A DNA stretch of 64,000 nucleotides, taken from Pseudomonas monteilii (lineage in GTDB: Bacteria > Pseudomonadota > Gammaproteobacteria > Pseudomonadales > Pseudomonadaceae). Below are positions 10,751 through 19,628 of this stretch, piece after piece. Below the pieces are notes generated by a model. That model made no database searches. It was not told where the DNA came from and saw only the letters and a program-made list of their open reading frames with translations. The DNA lies in assembly GCA_001534745.1 (NCBI GenBank), contig CP013997.1:4464001-4528000 (forward strand), read 5' to 3'. A program made the position numbers and the translations under genes. Every line of letters begins with the position of its first letter. The stretch's first letter is position 1.

Positions 10751-11947
10751 CTATCGAATAACGTGCTCGGCAGGCCTTAAACCGAACGAAAGCAGTAGAG
10801 CGGCCGCCAAATAGCACATGACAAAAATGACGCTGGTCCATAGCAATCCGATGTGCTCGACCAATAGTGAGCCCAACACTATCGTTATCATCATTCCGCC
10901 ATAAACGCCCGCATACTGCACCGACGCAACCAGTGGCATGGCAGCGGCCGGCGCCGTCAGCACGACGTCGGATTGCAATTTGAAAAAGGCCAGTTCAAAG
11001 AAAAAGATGTAGAAAAAGTAAGCGCTGTAGCTGGAGGCCAGACCTTCGCCATAGGCAGCTGCCACCATGAACAGTGCGCTGGCGGCTGCCATGAAAAAGG
11101 GCGCCAGCTTGTGTCCACGCTTGTTCAACGTGTAGTAAAGAATCGCGCCGAACAAGGCGGCCACGCTGTTGACCGCTTGCAGCAGACCCACATAGCTCTC
11201 CGACAAGCCTAGGACATGAGCCGGCAGCGTGATCCGCGATACGTTGAAGAAGCCTTGATACAGACTGACGAAAAGAATAAAGCTCCAAAAACTACGGCAC
11301 AATGCCGGTCGGGCTCTCAGTAGATCCGCAAACGTTTCGATCAGCGCCGTAGACGACGGCACGGTGGTACTCGTCGGACGTTCCGCGCGGGGTAGTAGAA
11401 AGGCCGCAAAGGCGGCTATGGCGAACAATGCGGCAGTGATGGCCAGCACGTGCCAAGGCATCATATCGCCCTTGATCAATGCCATCGTAGCACCGGCGAT
11501 ACCACCGGCAATGAACTGTGCGGTCAGGGTCAACGGAACGGTAGATTCGACATTGGCTGAATTGAAATAGCATTTGATGGCAACGATTCGGCCCACCCTC
11601 TGCAACGCGTCCAGCCCTCCAATGGCGATGCTGCCAATGATCGCAACCCCTATGACGGTCGGCAGTAATGAATAAACCAGCACGGCCACCGCCAACGCCA
11701 AGGCATTGGAGAACAGCAACAATGCGCGCGGAGAGGCGCTATCGGACAGTTTGTAAATCTGCCCGACAAATAAGACAGGCAACACCATCGGTGCAAATAG
11801 CACGACTTGCGAGTACAACAGGTTGCCGGTTTCCTTGTAGGTATAATAAGACAGAAAGACATAACTCAACGTGGACGCATAGATGGCGCACAGGTTCACT
11901 ATCCATATAAGAAGCGTAAGGCTTTTCAACGAATAATTAGTATGCAT
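10751..11947 (-). CDS. MFS-type transporter, probable exporter
   Basis: Inner-membrane protein of 398 residues with about 12 hydrophobic segments in two halves, separated by a cytoplasmic loop near residues 190-215 (LPRAERPTSTTVPSS). The first helix starts at residue 10. The length and layout fit the major facilitator superfamily; no substrate-specific motif is evident. AAGG lies 6 bases before the ATG. Codon use and base composition look less GC-rich than in the core genes. The ATP-grasp gene follows 174 bp downstream on the same strand, so the likely job is export of its product or resistance to it. Two tandem 21-bp repeats lie about 145-200 bp upstream. Confidence 0.78.
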   Translation of the reverse strand: MHTNYSLKSLTLLIWIVNLCAIYASTLSYVFLSYYTYKETGNLLYSQVVLFAPMVLPVLFVGQIYKLSDSASPRALLLFSNALALAVAVLVYSLLPTVIGVAIIGSIAIGGLDALQRVGRIVAIKCYFNSANVESTVPLTLTAQFIAGGIAGATMALIKGDMMPWHVLAITAALFAIAAFAAFLLPRAERPTSTTVPSSTALIETFADLLRARPALCRSFWSFILFVSLYQGFFNVSRITLPAHVLGLSESYVGLLQAVNSVAALFGAILYYTLNKRGHKLAPFFMAAASALFMVAAAYGEGLASSYSAYFFYIFFFELAFFKLQSDVVLTAPAAAMPLVASVQYAGVYGGMMITIVLGSLLVEHIGLLWTSVIFVMCYLAAALLLSFGLRPAEHVIR

Positions 11948-12090
11948 CGTGTGCCTTATTTATTATGAGCCCTACTGACGCCAAAAACGGTATGACAGAA
12001 AAAATTACTTGGCAATGAAAAAAATGTAACAACCAAGACGCCCTCCTGCGTCCATCGCTTCATGCACTATTCAGGTGCGAACCTGTAGCA

Positions 12091-12145
12091 GTCATCTGTA
12101 TGCTTTTAGCATTCACATAGAGTCGTCATCTGTATGTTTTTAGCA
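12091..12145. repeat. two tandem 21-bp direct repeats upstream of the MFS gene
   Basis: Copies at 12091-12111 and 12125-12145 begin GTCATCTGTATG and end TTTTAGCA, differing at one base, with starts 34 bp apart. The second is followed by ACAGATG, which is inverted relative to its own CATCTGT. The spacing of about three helical turns fits paired regulator sites for the MFS/ATP-grasp genes. They could also be remains of the adjoining transposon. Confidence 0.6.
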
Positions 12146-12166
12146 CACAGATGAAGTAGCGATTCA

Positions 12167-12620
12167 CTAAAAACTCTGCTGCGTATTCATCTGTTGCAGA
12201 ACTGGTTTCCTCTCGGAGATCCGGCGATGGAAGAAGCGTTGTATGAAATCACACCCACGCGCCGAGTTCGAAGAAGGACGGCCAGCGCGCCTCCGAGATG
12301 CGCTAGATAAAGAAAGGCAATCAAAACCTTTTGGGCATGAGCGTATATCCGTGCCGATGTGGATCAGGCTGCTCCACCACGTCAGTAACGCCGCACCCAT
12401 GTAGCCGATTTCACACAGGCCGCCGAACTGCTACCAGGTGAAGAAAAGGCGGGTACGCCGATGCCGCACACACCCGTGTGCAAAAGCGTGAAGAGCTTGA
12501 GCACCACGAGGTACCCAGGCAAATCGCAGCGCACCGCAGCACCCACGCTAGGTCGAGCAAACACAGCGTGTCGTACAAGACCCAGCGCAAGATCGGTTTT
12601 TTCGTTTCAGACCATGCTCG
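12167..12620 (+). pseudogene. degenerate IS5-family transposase
   Basis: Broken coding remnant with no complete frame. At 12167-12262 one frame reads LKTLLRIHLLQNWFPLGDPA followed by MEEALYEI, the N-terminal IS5-group transposase signature. Around 12313-12380 KKGNQ and a degraded FGM..HIGADVD region appear in shifted frames. From 12407 DFTQAAELLPGEE continues into the KREELEHHEVPRQIAAHRS region (to about 12550) and then KTQRKIGFF. Frameshifts and small deletions join these pieces. It records an old insertion between the MFS gene and the second leuA. I did not see clear terminal inverted repeats. Confidence 0.85.
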
Positions 12621-12653
12621 CCGTGCGTGCCTACACCCCTGCTCCCCCGCGCT

Positions 12654-14351
12654 TCAGACCATGACCGCTCCATCCCGCACGTGCGCGAGCAGGCCCTGCC
12701 GAGTCGCCCTGCACACCGCACTGACCAGCGCCTGCAACGATGCCTGGAGCATGCTGCTGTCTCTGCCGACACCGAACAGCCGTTGGTTGTCGATGCGGAT
12801 CTCCACATAGGCCATCGCGTCGGCCTGGGCGCCCTCGTGTATCGCGTGCTCATGGTAATCCGCGATGTCGAAGGCCAAGCCGCAGGCGTTGAACGCAGCG
12901 ACGAGGGCGGCCAATGGTCCGTTGCCTTCACCGCGCACAGGCAGACGGCCGCCTTCAAAGACCAGCTGCGCGCTCACGCACGTACTGGCGCCTTCCTGGG
13001 TCAGCCTGGGCGGGGTCAGGGTGTAGGGCTTGCCCGGCTGCAGGTAATGCGCGTCGAAGCAGGACAGGATCATGTCGCGGGTCACCTCGCACTCCTCGGT
13101 ATCGGCGACACGCTGCACCAGGCCACTGAACTCCATCTGCAGGCGACGTGGCAGCACGATGCCCTGCTGCTCCAGCAGGTACGCCACCCCGCCTTTGCCT
13201 GATTGGCTGTTGACCCGGATCACGGCCTCGTAGCTGCGGCCCATGTCGGCCGGATCGATCGGCAGGTAGGGAATCTGCCAGTACCCTCCCGGGTTGGCGC
13301 GCTGGTGCGCGAACCCTTTCTTGATGGCGTCCTGGTGGGAGCCGGAGAACGCAGTGAACACCAACTCGCCCGCGTAGGGGTGACGTGGGTGGGTAGGCAG
13401 CTGGTTGCAGTGCTCGACCTCGCGCTGAACGTGGCCGATGTCCGAAAAGTCCAGGCCTGGGCTGATACCGCTGGTATAGAGGTTCATGGCCAACGTCAGG
13501 ATATCCACGTTGCCCGTGCGCTCGCCGTTGCCGAACAAGGTACCCTCGACGCGTTCGGCGCCTGCCAGGCACGCCTGCTCGGCCGTGGAGACCCCGGTGC
13601 CCCGGTCGTTGTGGGGATGCACGCTGATGATCACGCTGTCACGCTGGCTCACCTGTCGGCAGAACCACTCGATCTGGTCGGCGAACACATTGGCGGTCGC
13701 CACCTCCACGGTCGTGGGCAGGTTGAGGATCATCTTGTTGGAGGGCGTCGGTTCATACGCAGCGATGACCGCGTCGCAGATCTCCAGCCCGAAGTCCGGT
13801 TCGGTGAAGCAGAACGTCTCCGGCGAATACTGGTACGTCCACCGGGTCTCTGGGTGGGCCTGCATCAGCGCCTTGATCTCGCGGGTGGCCTGGGTGGCGA
13901 TGTCGATGCAGCCTGCCCGATCGACCCCGAACACGACGTCGCGGAACACCGGGGCGGTGGCGTTGTAGACGTGCACGATCGCGCGCGGTACACCCTTGAG
14001 CGCCTCGAACGTACGCTCGATCAGATGGGTTCGTGCCTGGGTCATGACCTGGATCGTGACATCGTTGGGGATGGCGCCGCTTTCGATCAGTTCGCGCACG
14101 TAATCGAAATCGGTCTGCGAGGCTGCCGGAAAGCCCACCTCGATCTCCTTGAAGCCGATCTTGACCAGCAGGTCGAAGAAGCGGCGCTTGCGTTCGAGGT
14201 TCATGGGTTCGATCAACGCCTGATTACCGTCGCGCATGTCGACGCTGCACCACGTCGGCGCCGCTTGCTGCACGTTGTTGGGCCAGGTGCGATCGGGCAG
14301 GTCGACTACCTCGAAATGGCGGTATTTGGTGGAAGGGTCTTTCAACATCAT
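12654..14351 (-). CDS. second, divergent 2-isopropylmalate synthase-like protein (LeuA paralogue)
   Basis: Enzyme of 565 residues in the long LeuA class: an N-terminal TIM barrel (about 30-310) plus a C-terminal LeuA regulatory domain (about 430-555). Catalytic features are present: DMRDGNQAL with the metal-binding Asp, HPHNDRGTG and [12 protein letters not shown]. It would condense acetyl-CoA with a 2-oxo acid. It differs at many positions from the usual Pseudomonas LeuA, which I expect elsewhere in the genome, so it is probably a paralogue with its own substrate. GGAG lies 9 bases before the first of two ATGs. A palindromic VanR-type operator lies 64 bp upstream. Confidence 0.88.
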   Translation of the reverse strand: MMLKDPSTKYRHFEVVDLPDRTWPNNVQQAAPTWCSVDMRDGNQALIEPMNLERKRRFFDLLVKIGFKEIEVGFPAASQTDFDYVRELIESGAIPNDVTIQVMTQARTHLIERTFEALKGVPRAIVHVYNATAPVFRDVVFGVDRAGCIDIATQATREIKALMQAHPETRWTYQYSPETFCFTEPDFGLEICDAVIAAYEPTPSNKMILNLPTTVEVATANVFADQIEWFCRQVSQRDSVIISVHPHNDRGTGVSTAEQACLAGAERVEGTLFGNGERTGNVDILTLAMNLYTSGISPGLDFSDIGHVQREVEHCNQLPTHPRHPYAGELVFTAFSGSHQDAIKKGFAHQRANPGGYWQIPYLPIDPADMGRSYEAVIRVNSQSGKGGVAYLLEQQGIVLPRRLQMEFSGLVQRVADTEECEVTRDMILSCFDAHYLQPGKPYTLTPPRLTQEGASTCVSAQLVFEGGRLPVRGEGNGPLAALVAAFNACGLAFDIADYHEHAIHEGAQADAMAYVEIRIDNQRLFGVGRDSSMLQASLQALVSAVCRATRQGLLAHVRDGAVMV

Positions 14352-14414
14352 GGCGGCGCTCTCCTTTGCCTGTGGAAGCGTGTGACGGCCCGGAAGTGGG
14401 TCGCAGACTAAAGC

Positions 14415-14426
14415 ATTGGATCCAAT
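14415..14426 (-). promoter_or_regulatory. VanR-type GntR operator palindrome upstream of the leuA paralogue
   Basis: ATTGGATCCAAT is a perfect 12-bp palindrome identical to the operator described for the vanillate repressor VanR of Caulobacter. It lies 64 bp upstream of the leuA-like start codon. Related sites occur at 36596-36607, 37768-37779 and 37807-37818. No GntR gene is present in the window. Confidence 0.65.
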
Positions 14427-14617
14427 TTATGATGAAAGGGGTGGCTAAGGATTGCGTTTTGCCCTGCGAGGAGGCTGCATGCGCTCAGAAAGTTGTGAAT
14501 AAAGCGGCAGGATTGGCTATTAATTGTCCTTCAATATGAAATATTCGAAAAATAAACCACTGAAGTAAGATTTTCGGCCTGCTTTCTTGCCCGTCTCCCT
14601 GCTTGACGGATCAATAC

Positions 14618-14656
14618 GAAAAAGCCCCCGCACAGCGCAGGCTGGCAGGGGCTTCT
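14618..14656 (-). terminator. rho-independent terminator of the gcvT-gcvH transcript
   Basis: Read on the minus strand, AGCCCC...GGGGGCT forms a GC-rich stem with TGCCAGC/GCTGTGC inside, followed by TTTTTC. It lies about 135 bp after the gcvH stop and closes the minus-strand operon. Confidence 0.85.
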
Positions 14657-14789
14657 TCGATGCATCGAGCGGTCACCTGATGGGCAGAACCGTACAGGCC
14701 ACGCGCAAGCAGGTAATGGTTCGAGCCTGAGCGGCCCAAGGTCGAGACAGGTCGCTGCTCACGACGCCTGAACGCCTGCCAGGCCTCAC

Positions 14790-15173
14790 TTACTCGCCAA
14801 TCGCGCTCTTGTAACCGGCTGCATCCAGCAGCTTGTCCAGTTCGGCGGTATCGTTGGGCTTGAGCTTGAAGATCCAGGCACCGTAGGGTTCTTCGTTGAG
14901 CTGCTCGGGCGCGTCAGCCAGGGCATCGTTGACCGCGATGACCTCACCGCCGACCGGGGCGTAGATGTCCGAAGCGGCCTTCACCGACTCGACCACGCCA
15001 GCCTGATCGCCTGCAGCGAACGTCTTGCCGACTTCGGCCAGCTCGACGAACACCACGTCGCCCAAGGCTTCCTGGGCGTGGTCGCTGATGCCGACGGTGA
15101 CGGTGCCGTCGCTTTCCAGGCGTGCCCATTCATGGCTTTCGGCGAAACGCAGTTCGGCGGGAATATTGCTCAT
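14790..15173 (-). CDS. gcvH: glycine cleavage system H protein
   Basis: Lipoyl carrier protein of 127 residues, which shuttles the aminomethyl group between the P, T and L proteins. The lipoylation lysine lies in [16 protein letters not shown] near residue 65. The length and the start [16 protein letters not shown] are normal for the family, and GAGGAAG precedes the ATG. It is the last gene of the gcvT-gcvH pair. No gcvP lies next to it, so its P partner must be encoded elsewhere. Confidence 0.97.
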   Translation of the reverse strand: MSNIPAELRFAESHEWARLESDGTVTVGISDHAQEALGDVVFVELAEVGKTFAAGDQAGVVESVKAASDIYAPVGGEVIAVNDALADAPEQLNEEPYGAWIFKLKPNDTAELDKLLDAAGYKSAIGE

Positions 15174-15219
15174 GTGTCTACTTCCTCGTTTGAATCAGCG
15201 GCGGTCCGCCGGGATAGGT

Positions 15220-16302
15220 TCAGATCAGGATCTTGCCATGGCGCACGAACGTCGGCTTGACCACGCGCACCGGGTACCACTTGCCACGGATCTCGACCTC
15301 GGCGCGGTCACGGCTGGCCATGGGCAGCCGGGCCAGGGCGATCGACTTGTTCAGCGTAGGCGAGAAACTACCACTGGTGATCTCCCCTTCGCCAACCCCG
15401 GCGACGCGGACCACCTGATGAGCGCGCAAGACGCCGCGCTCTTCGAGCACCAGGCCGACCAGCTTGTCCTGCACGCCCTGCTCGATCTCGGCCAGCAGAC
15501 CGGCGCGGCCGATGAAGTCACGGTCGCTCGGCTCCCAGGCGACACTCCAGCCCAGGTTGGACGTCAGGGGCGTATGGGCCTGGTCGATGTCCTGGCCGTA
15601 CAGGTTCATGCCGGCTTCCAGACGCAGCGTGTCACGGGCGCCCAGGCCGCTGGGCGCGATACCGGCGCCGATCATGTCGTTGAACAGCTGCGGGGCCTGC
15701 TCGCCGGGCAGGATGATCTCCAGCCCGTCTTCGCCGGTGTAGCCGGTGCGCGAGATGAACCAGTCGCCGTCGGCCTGCCCTTCGAACGGGTGCAGCGCCT
15801 GAATCAGCTTGGCCCGTGCCGCACTGACCAGGCTGACGACCTTGGCGCGGGCGTGGGGACCCTGTACTGCCAGGATCGCCAGCTCGGGCCGCGGTTCGAG
15901 GCTCACCTCGACACCCTCGGCCTGACGTTGCAGCCAAGCCACGACCTTGTCGCGGGTCGCGGCGTTGGTCACCAGCCGATAGCCCCCTTCGGTGCGATAG
16001 ACGATCAGGTCATCGACCACCCCGCCGCGCTCATCGAGCATGGGGCTGTAGAGCGCCTTGCCGAGGCGATCCAGGCGGGCGACGTCGTTGGCCAGCACGT
16101 AGCGCAGCCACGCCGTGGCCCCAGGGCCGCTGACATCGAGGATGGTCATGTGGGAAACGTCGAACACGCCGCAATCGTCGCGGACCTGGTGATGCTCTTC
16201 GACCTGCGAACCATAATGAAGCGGCATATCCCACCCGCTGAAATCGACCATCTTGGCGCCGAGCGCCAGATGCCAGTCATGCAGGAGCGTGCGCTGTCCC
16301 AT
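15220..16302 (-). CDS. gcvT: glycine cleavage system T protein (aminomethyltransferase)
   Basis: Folate-dependent aminomethyltransferase of 360 residues. It releases ammonia from the H-protein-bound intermediate and makes 5,10-methylene-THF. Typical motifs are KMVDFSGWDMPLHYG near the N-terminus, GVFDVSHMT near 45 and FISRTGYTGEDGLEI near 190, then GLGARDTLRLEAGMNLYGQD. AAGGAG lies 7 bases before the ATG. It is followed by gcvH after 46 bp. Confidence 0.97.
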   Translation of the reverse strand: MGQRTLLHDWHLALGAKMVDFSGWDMPLHYGSQVEEHHQVRDDCGVFDVSHMTILDVSGPGATAWLRYVLANDVARLDRLGKALYSPMLDERGGVVDDLIVYRTEGGYRLVTNAATRDKVVAWLQRQAEGVEVSLEPRPELAILAVQGPHARAKVVSLVSAARAKLIQALHPFEGQADGDWFISRTGYTGEDGLEIILPGEQAPQLFNDMIGAGIAPSGLGARDTLRLEAGMNLYGQDIDQAHTPLTSNLGWSVAWEPSDRDFIGRAGLLAEIEQGVQDKLVGLVLEERGVLRAHQVVRVAGVGEGEITSGSFSPTLNKSIALARLPMASRDRAEVEIRGKWYPVRVVKPTFVRHGKILI

Positions 16303-16421
16303 GGGTTTCTCCTTCCAAGCAGGGTGAAGGCAGTGGATGACAGAACCTTGTCATCATTCGTTGTAAGACCTGCCGTCACAAATGCCGCGCATTGTAGCGG
16401 CATGACCACGGGCTGGCACCC

Positions 16422-18044
16422 TCAGCGAGCGGTGCCGTGTCCTTGGGCCGATCGACGTATCAGGCCGATGACCGGCAGCAGGCCGACCAGCACCAGCGTC
16501 AGGGCAGGCAATGACGCGCGCGCCCATTCACCCTCGCTGGTCATTTCGAAGATTCGTACCGCCAGGGTGTCCCAGCCGAAGGGCCGCATCAGCAAGGTGG
16601 CCGGCATTTCCTTGAGCACGTCGACGAAGACCAGCAAGGCAGCGCTGAACGCACCGGGCAGCAGCAAGGGCAGGTAGACCTTGAAGAACAGACGAGGCCC
16701 CGCGACGCCCAGGCTGCGGGCGGCCTGTGGCAAGGACGGGCGGATGCGCGCCAGGCTGCTTTCGAGCGGCGCATGGGCCACGGCGATGAAACGGATGAGG
16801 TAGGCCAGCAACAGCGCCGTGAGGCTGCCGAGCAGGACCGGCTGCGCAGCGCCGCCCCACGCACGGAACAGCGGGATCATCACGTGATTGTCGAGGTAGC
16901 TGAAGGCGAGCATGATCGCCACGGCCAGGACCGACCCCGGCAAGGCATAGCCCAGGTTGGCCAGGCCGACCCCTGCCCGGATACCGCGCGTCGGGGCCTG
17001 GCGCTTGGCGAAGGCCAGCAGCAACGCCACGGACACGGTGATCAGCGCGGCCAGTGCGCCCAGGTAGAGGGTATGCAGGACCAGGCCCAGGTAGCGCTCG
17101 TCGAGGTCGTGCCGGCCACGGGTGTACAGCCAGGCCAGCAGTTGCAGCACCGGGATGACGAAGGCGCAGGCGAACACCAGCAGGCACCAGGCACTGGCCA
17201 TGAAGGCCTTGAACCCTCGCAGCCGGTACAGGGCCTGGTCACGGGCGCGTTCCTGAGCAGCATGCATCGGGCCACGCGCCCGACGTTCGCCGTAGAGCAG
17301 CAAGGCGACCAGCAACAGCAACAGGCTGGCCAGTTGCGCGGCGCTGGAAAGGCTGAAAAAGCCGTACCAGGTCTTGTAGATGGCCGTGGTGAAGGTGTCG
17401 AAATTGAACACGGCCACGGCGCCGAAATCGGCCAGCGTCTCCATCAGCGCCAGGGCGATCCCGGCGGCGATCGCCGGCCGCGCCATGGGCAGCGCCACCC
17501 GCCAGAACGCTTGCCAGGGGGAAAGCCCCAGCACCCTCGCCGCCTCCATCAGGCCCTTGCCCTGGGCCAGGAAAGCACTGCGCGCCAACAGGTAGACGTA
17601 GGGGTAGAACACCAGCACCAGTACGGTGATGACACCACCTGTCGAGCGCACACGCGGCAGACGCAGGGGGCCGAACAGCTCGCGCAGCGCGCTCTGCACG
17701 GGGCCGGCGAAGTCCAGCAGGCCGACGAAGACGAAGGCCAGCACGTAGGCGGGAATGGCGAAGGGCAGCATCAGCGCCCAGTCCAGCCAGCGCCGCCCGG
17801 GGAATTCGCAGAGGCTGGTGAGCCAGGCCAGACTGACGCCGAGCAGCGTGACGCCGGTACCCACGCCCAGCACCAGGATCAAGGTATTGCCCAGCAGGCG
17901 GGACATCTGCGTCTCGAGCAGGTGCGACCAGATGCCCAGGTCGAGGGTCTGCCAGGACAGCAGCAGGACGCTCAACGGCAGCAGCACCAGGCTGGCGATG
18001 AGCGCGACGGGGAGGTACCAGCGGCGATGAGGCGAAGAGGGCAA
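16422..18044 (-). CDS. iron(III) ABC transporter permease, FbpB-like
   Basis: Inner-membrane permease of 540 residues made of two fused permease halves, each with the cytoplasmic EAA-type loop: EAARVLGLSPWQAFWRVALP near residue 170 and QAARSLGVAGPRLFFKVYLP near 440. This double form is typical of FbpB/SfuB ferric iron transporters. The start is a TTG with GAGG 7 bases upstream. The binding-protein gene lies upstream beyond a 477-bp gap with repeats. No ATPase gene (fbpC) is adjacent, so an ATPase from elsewhere is needed. Confidence 0.9.
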   Translation of the reverse strand: MPSSPHRRWYLPVALIASLVLLPLSVLLLSWQTLDLGIWSHLLETQMSRLLGNTLILVLGVGTGVTLLGVSLAWLTSLCEFPGRRWLDWALMLPFAIPAYVLAFVFVGLLDFAGPVQSALRELFGPLRLPRVRSTGGVITVLVLVFYPYVYLLARSAFLAQGKGLMEAARVLGLSPWQAFWRVALPMARPAIAAGIALALMETLADFGAVAVFNFDTFTTAIYKTWYGFFSLSSAAQLASLLLLLVALLLYGERRARGPMHAAQERARDQALYRLRGFKAFMASAWCLLVFACAFVIPVLQLLAWLYTRGRHDLDERYLGLVLHTLYLGALAALITVSVALLLAFAKRQAPTRGIRAGVGLANLGYALPGSVLAVAIMLAFSYLDNHVMIPLFRAWGGAAQPVLLGSLTALLLAYLIRFIAVAHAPLESSLARIRPSLPQAARSLGVAGPRLFFKVYLPLLLPGAFSAALLVFVDVLKEMPATLLMRPFGWDTLAVRIFEMTSEGEWARASLPALTLVLVGLLPVIGLIRRSAQGHGTAR

Positions 18045-18126
18045 GGGTGAACCTCAGTGATGGAAAGGCAGCGTGGCGCAGAGCGGGGGCTGTCCTGGCA
18101 GCGGTGGGCTTACGCACCTCATTGCG

Positions 18127-18389
18127 GCAATCGCGGGCAAGCCCGCTCCCACACAGGCTGTGTGAAAACTCGGCGACAAACTCGAAGTACGCGTCGCTAC
18201 GTGGATTTTAGGAATGTTTGTGGGACAAACGAATCCAGGAATCACGTAGCGTTGCGTTTTTCCGGTCGTTTTTTGATCTCTGTACCGGCTCTCAGAGTTT
18301 TCACACAGCCTGCACAAGCTGCTTGCGCAGCCATGGCTACACCGACGGCTGCAGAGGTCTGGATAGGAGCTGGCTTGCCCGCGATAGCG
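18127..18389. repeat. pair of inverted REP elements (BIME-like)
   Basis: The left unit has the core GCGGGCAAGCCCGC (18133-18146), followed by TCCCACA. The right unit has GGAGCTGGCTTGCCCGCGAT (18366-18385), the same core in the opposite orientation. This is the common P. putida-type REP, usually found between genes. The MITE-like element sits directly against the left unit. Confidence 0.85.
18154..18312. mobile_element. MITE-like element with 18-bp terminal inverted repeats
   Basis: The ends CAGGCTGTGTGAAAACTC (18154-18171) and GAGTTTTCACACAGCCTG (18295-18312) are perfect inverted repeats. The element is 159 bp long, has no coding capacity and has an inner imperfect inverted repeat around CGCTACGTG/CACGTAGCG. 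CACA flanks it on both sides (18150-18153 and 18313-18316), as expected for a 4-bp target duplication. GGCTGTGTGAAAA ends are known from Pseudomonas insertion sequences, so it is probably mobilised in trans. Confidence 0.8.
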
Positions 18390-18521
18390 TCCGGTCAGGC
18401 GCCGCCTGCATCGCAGGTAGGCCCACGCATCAGCCCATAGGGTCGGGCATGTACCGAGTAGAAAAAAGACAGGTACTCCCACACCCGTAGCAGCATGCGC
18501 GTCGCGGCAGACAGGCATGAC

Positions 18522-19523
18522 TCAGCGCCAGCCTGCCCGGTCCATCAGCTTGATCGCCTCGGCCTGGCGCTTGCCGGCCACCTCGACCGGGATGTCGTCG
18601 GCCTTGAACGTTCCCCAGGCGGCCACTTCGGCCGAGGGCTCGACCTTGGGGTTGGCGGGGAATTCCTGGTTGATGTCGGCGAACAGCTTTTGCGCCTGGG
18701 CACCGGTCATCCATTCGACCAGCTTGGTGGCGGCCTCCGGATGCGGTGCATGCTGGGTCAGGCCGATGCCGGACAGGTTCACGTGCACGCCCCGGTCACC
18801 CTGGTTGGGCCAGAACAGCTTGATCGGCAGATCCGGCTGCTGCTTGTGCAGGCGCCCATAGTAATAGGTGTTGACCACACCCACATCGCACTGCCCGGCC
18901 TCGATGGCCTGCAAGACGGCGGTGTCGTCGGAGAACACGTCGGTGGAGAGGTTGTTCACCCAGCCCGTGACGATTTGTTCGGCCTTCTGCTCGCCATGGT
19001 TTTCGATCAGCGTGGCGGTCAGCGACTGGTTGTAGACCTTCTTGGCAGTGCGCAGGCACAGCCGCCCTTCCCACGCCTTGTCGGCCAGGGCTTCGTACGT
19101 GCTCAGCGAGGCCGGATCGACACGTTCGGTGGAGTAGGCGATGGTGCGCGCGCGCAGGCTCAGGCCCGTCCATGCATGGGACGCGGCGCGGTACTGGGCA
19201 GGAATGTTCTGCTCGATCACCGGCGATTCGATGGGCTGCAGGATACCCATCTGCTCGGCCTGCCAAAGGTTGCCGGCATCGACGGTCAGCAGCAGGTCGG
19301 CCACCCTGTTCTGCCCCTCGGCCTTGATGCGCTGCATCAAGGGGGCTTCCTTGTCGGTGATGAAGGTGATAGGTACGCCGGTCTCTGCGGTGTAGGCGTC
19401 GAAGACCGGCTTGATCAGCTCGTCGATACGCGAGGAATACACCACGATTTCATCGGCCCCCTGGACAGAGTTGCCCCAGAGCAGCACGGTTAGAGTGGCC
19501 AGGAGGGACGTGCGCGACAGCAT
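18522..19523 (-). CDS. iron(III) ABC transporter periplasmic binding protein, FbpA-like
   Basis: Periplasmic binding protein of 333 residues. The signal peptide ([17 protein letters not shown]) ends near residue 23, followed by [16 protein letters not shown]. The adjacent tyrosines in [10 protein letters not shown] (about residue 210) correspond to the Fe(III)-binding pair of the FbpA/FutA family. The start MLSRTS is preceded by GAGGA at the proper distance; an in-frame start 48 bases earlier has no such site. It delivers ferric iron to the FbpB-like permease encoded downstream. Confidence 0.92.
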   Translation of the reverse strand: MLSRTSLLATLTVLLWGNSVQGADEIVVYSSRIDELIKPVFDAYTAETGVPITFITDKEAPLMQRIKAEGQNRVADLLLTVDAGNLWQAEQMGILQPIESPVIEQNIPAQYRAASHAWTGLSLRARTIAYSTERVDPASLSTYEALADKAWEGRLCLRTAKKVYNQSLTATLIENHGEQKAEQIVTGWVNNLSTDVFSDDTAVLQAIEAGQCDVGVVNTYYYGRLHKQQPDLPIKLFWPNQGDRGVHVNLSGIGLTQHAPHPEAATKLVEWMTGAQAQKLFADINQEFPANPKVEPSAEVAAWGTFKADDIPVEVAGKRQAEAIKLMDRAGWR

Positions 19524-19628
19524 GGTGATTCCTCGTCGATTCACAGAGGCGCAAATCGTAGTCAATCCCATTTGCCGGACAAAGCTTCCCGTCTGGGCAA
19601 GCCGTTACGGGATGTTGCGATGCCGAGG

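Larger units (their letters stand above)
14352..14789. other. intergenic region between leuA paralogue and gcvH
   Basis: This 438-bp stretch holds the operator at 14415-14426, an AT-rich part near 14500-14580 that could carry promoter elements for the leuA paralogue, and the gcvH terminator at 14618-14656. I see no coding sequence. In P. putida relatives I recall gcvP in this position, and it is not here. Confidence 0.6.
18045..18521. other. intergenic region with REP pair and MITE-like insert
   Basis: This 477-bp gap separates fbpA from fbpB. It contains two oppositely oriented REP elements (18127-18153 and 18366-18389) and a short inverted-repeat element at 18154-18312. No coding sequence is apparent. 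The structures probably separate expression of the binding protein from that of the permease. Confidence 0.75.

Noticed and set aside
8931..12654. An integrated phage or integrative element bounded by tRNA-Arg
   Set aside because: No integrase gene and no second copy of the tRNA 3' end was found, so the tRNA is only a possible insertion boundary.
12478..12810. Open frame of 110 codons on the plus strand
   Set aside because: Its first part is the decayed IS5-type transposase end and the rest runs antisense into the leuA paralogue.
14352..16421. A glycine riboswitch near gcvT/gcvH
   Set aside because: No tandem aptamer-like sequence was seen in the short gcvT leader or downstream.
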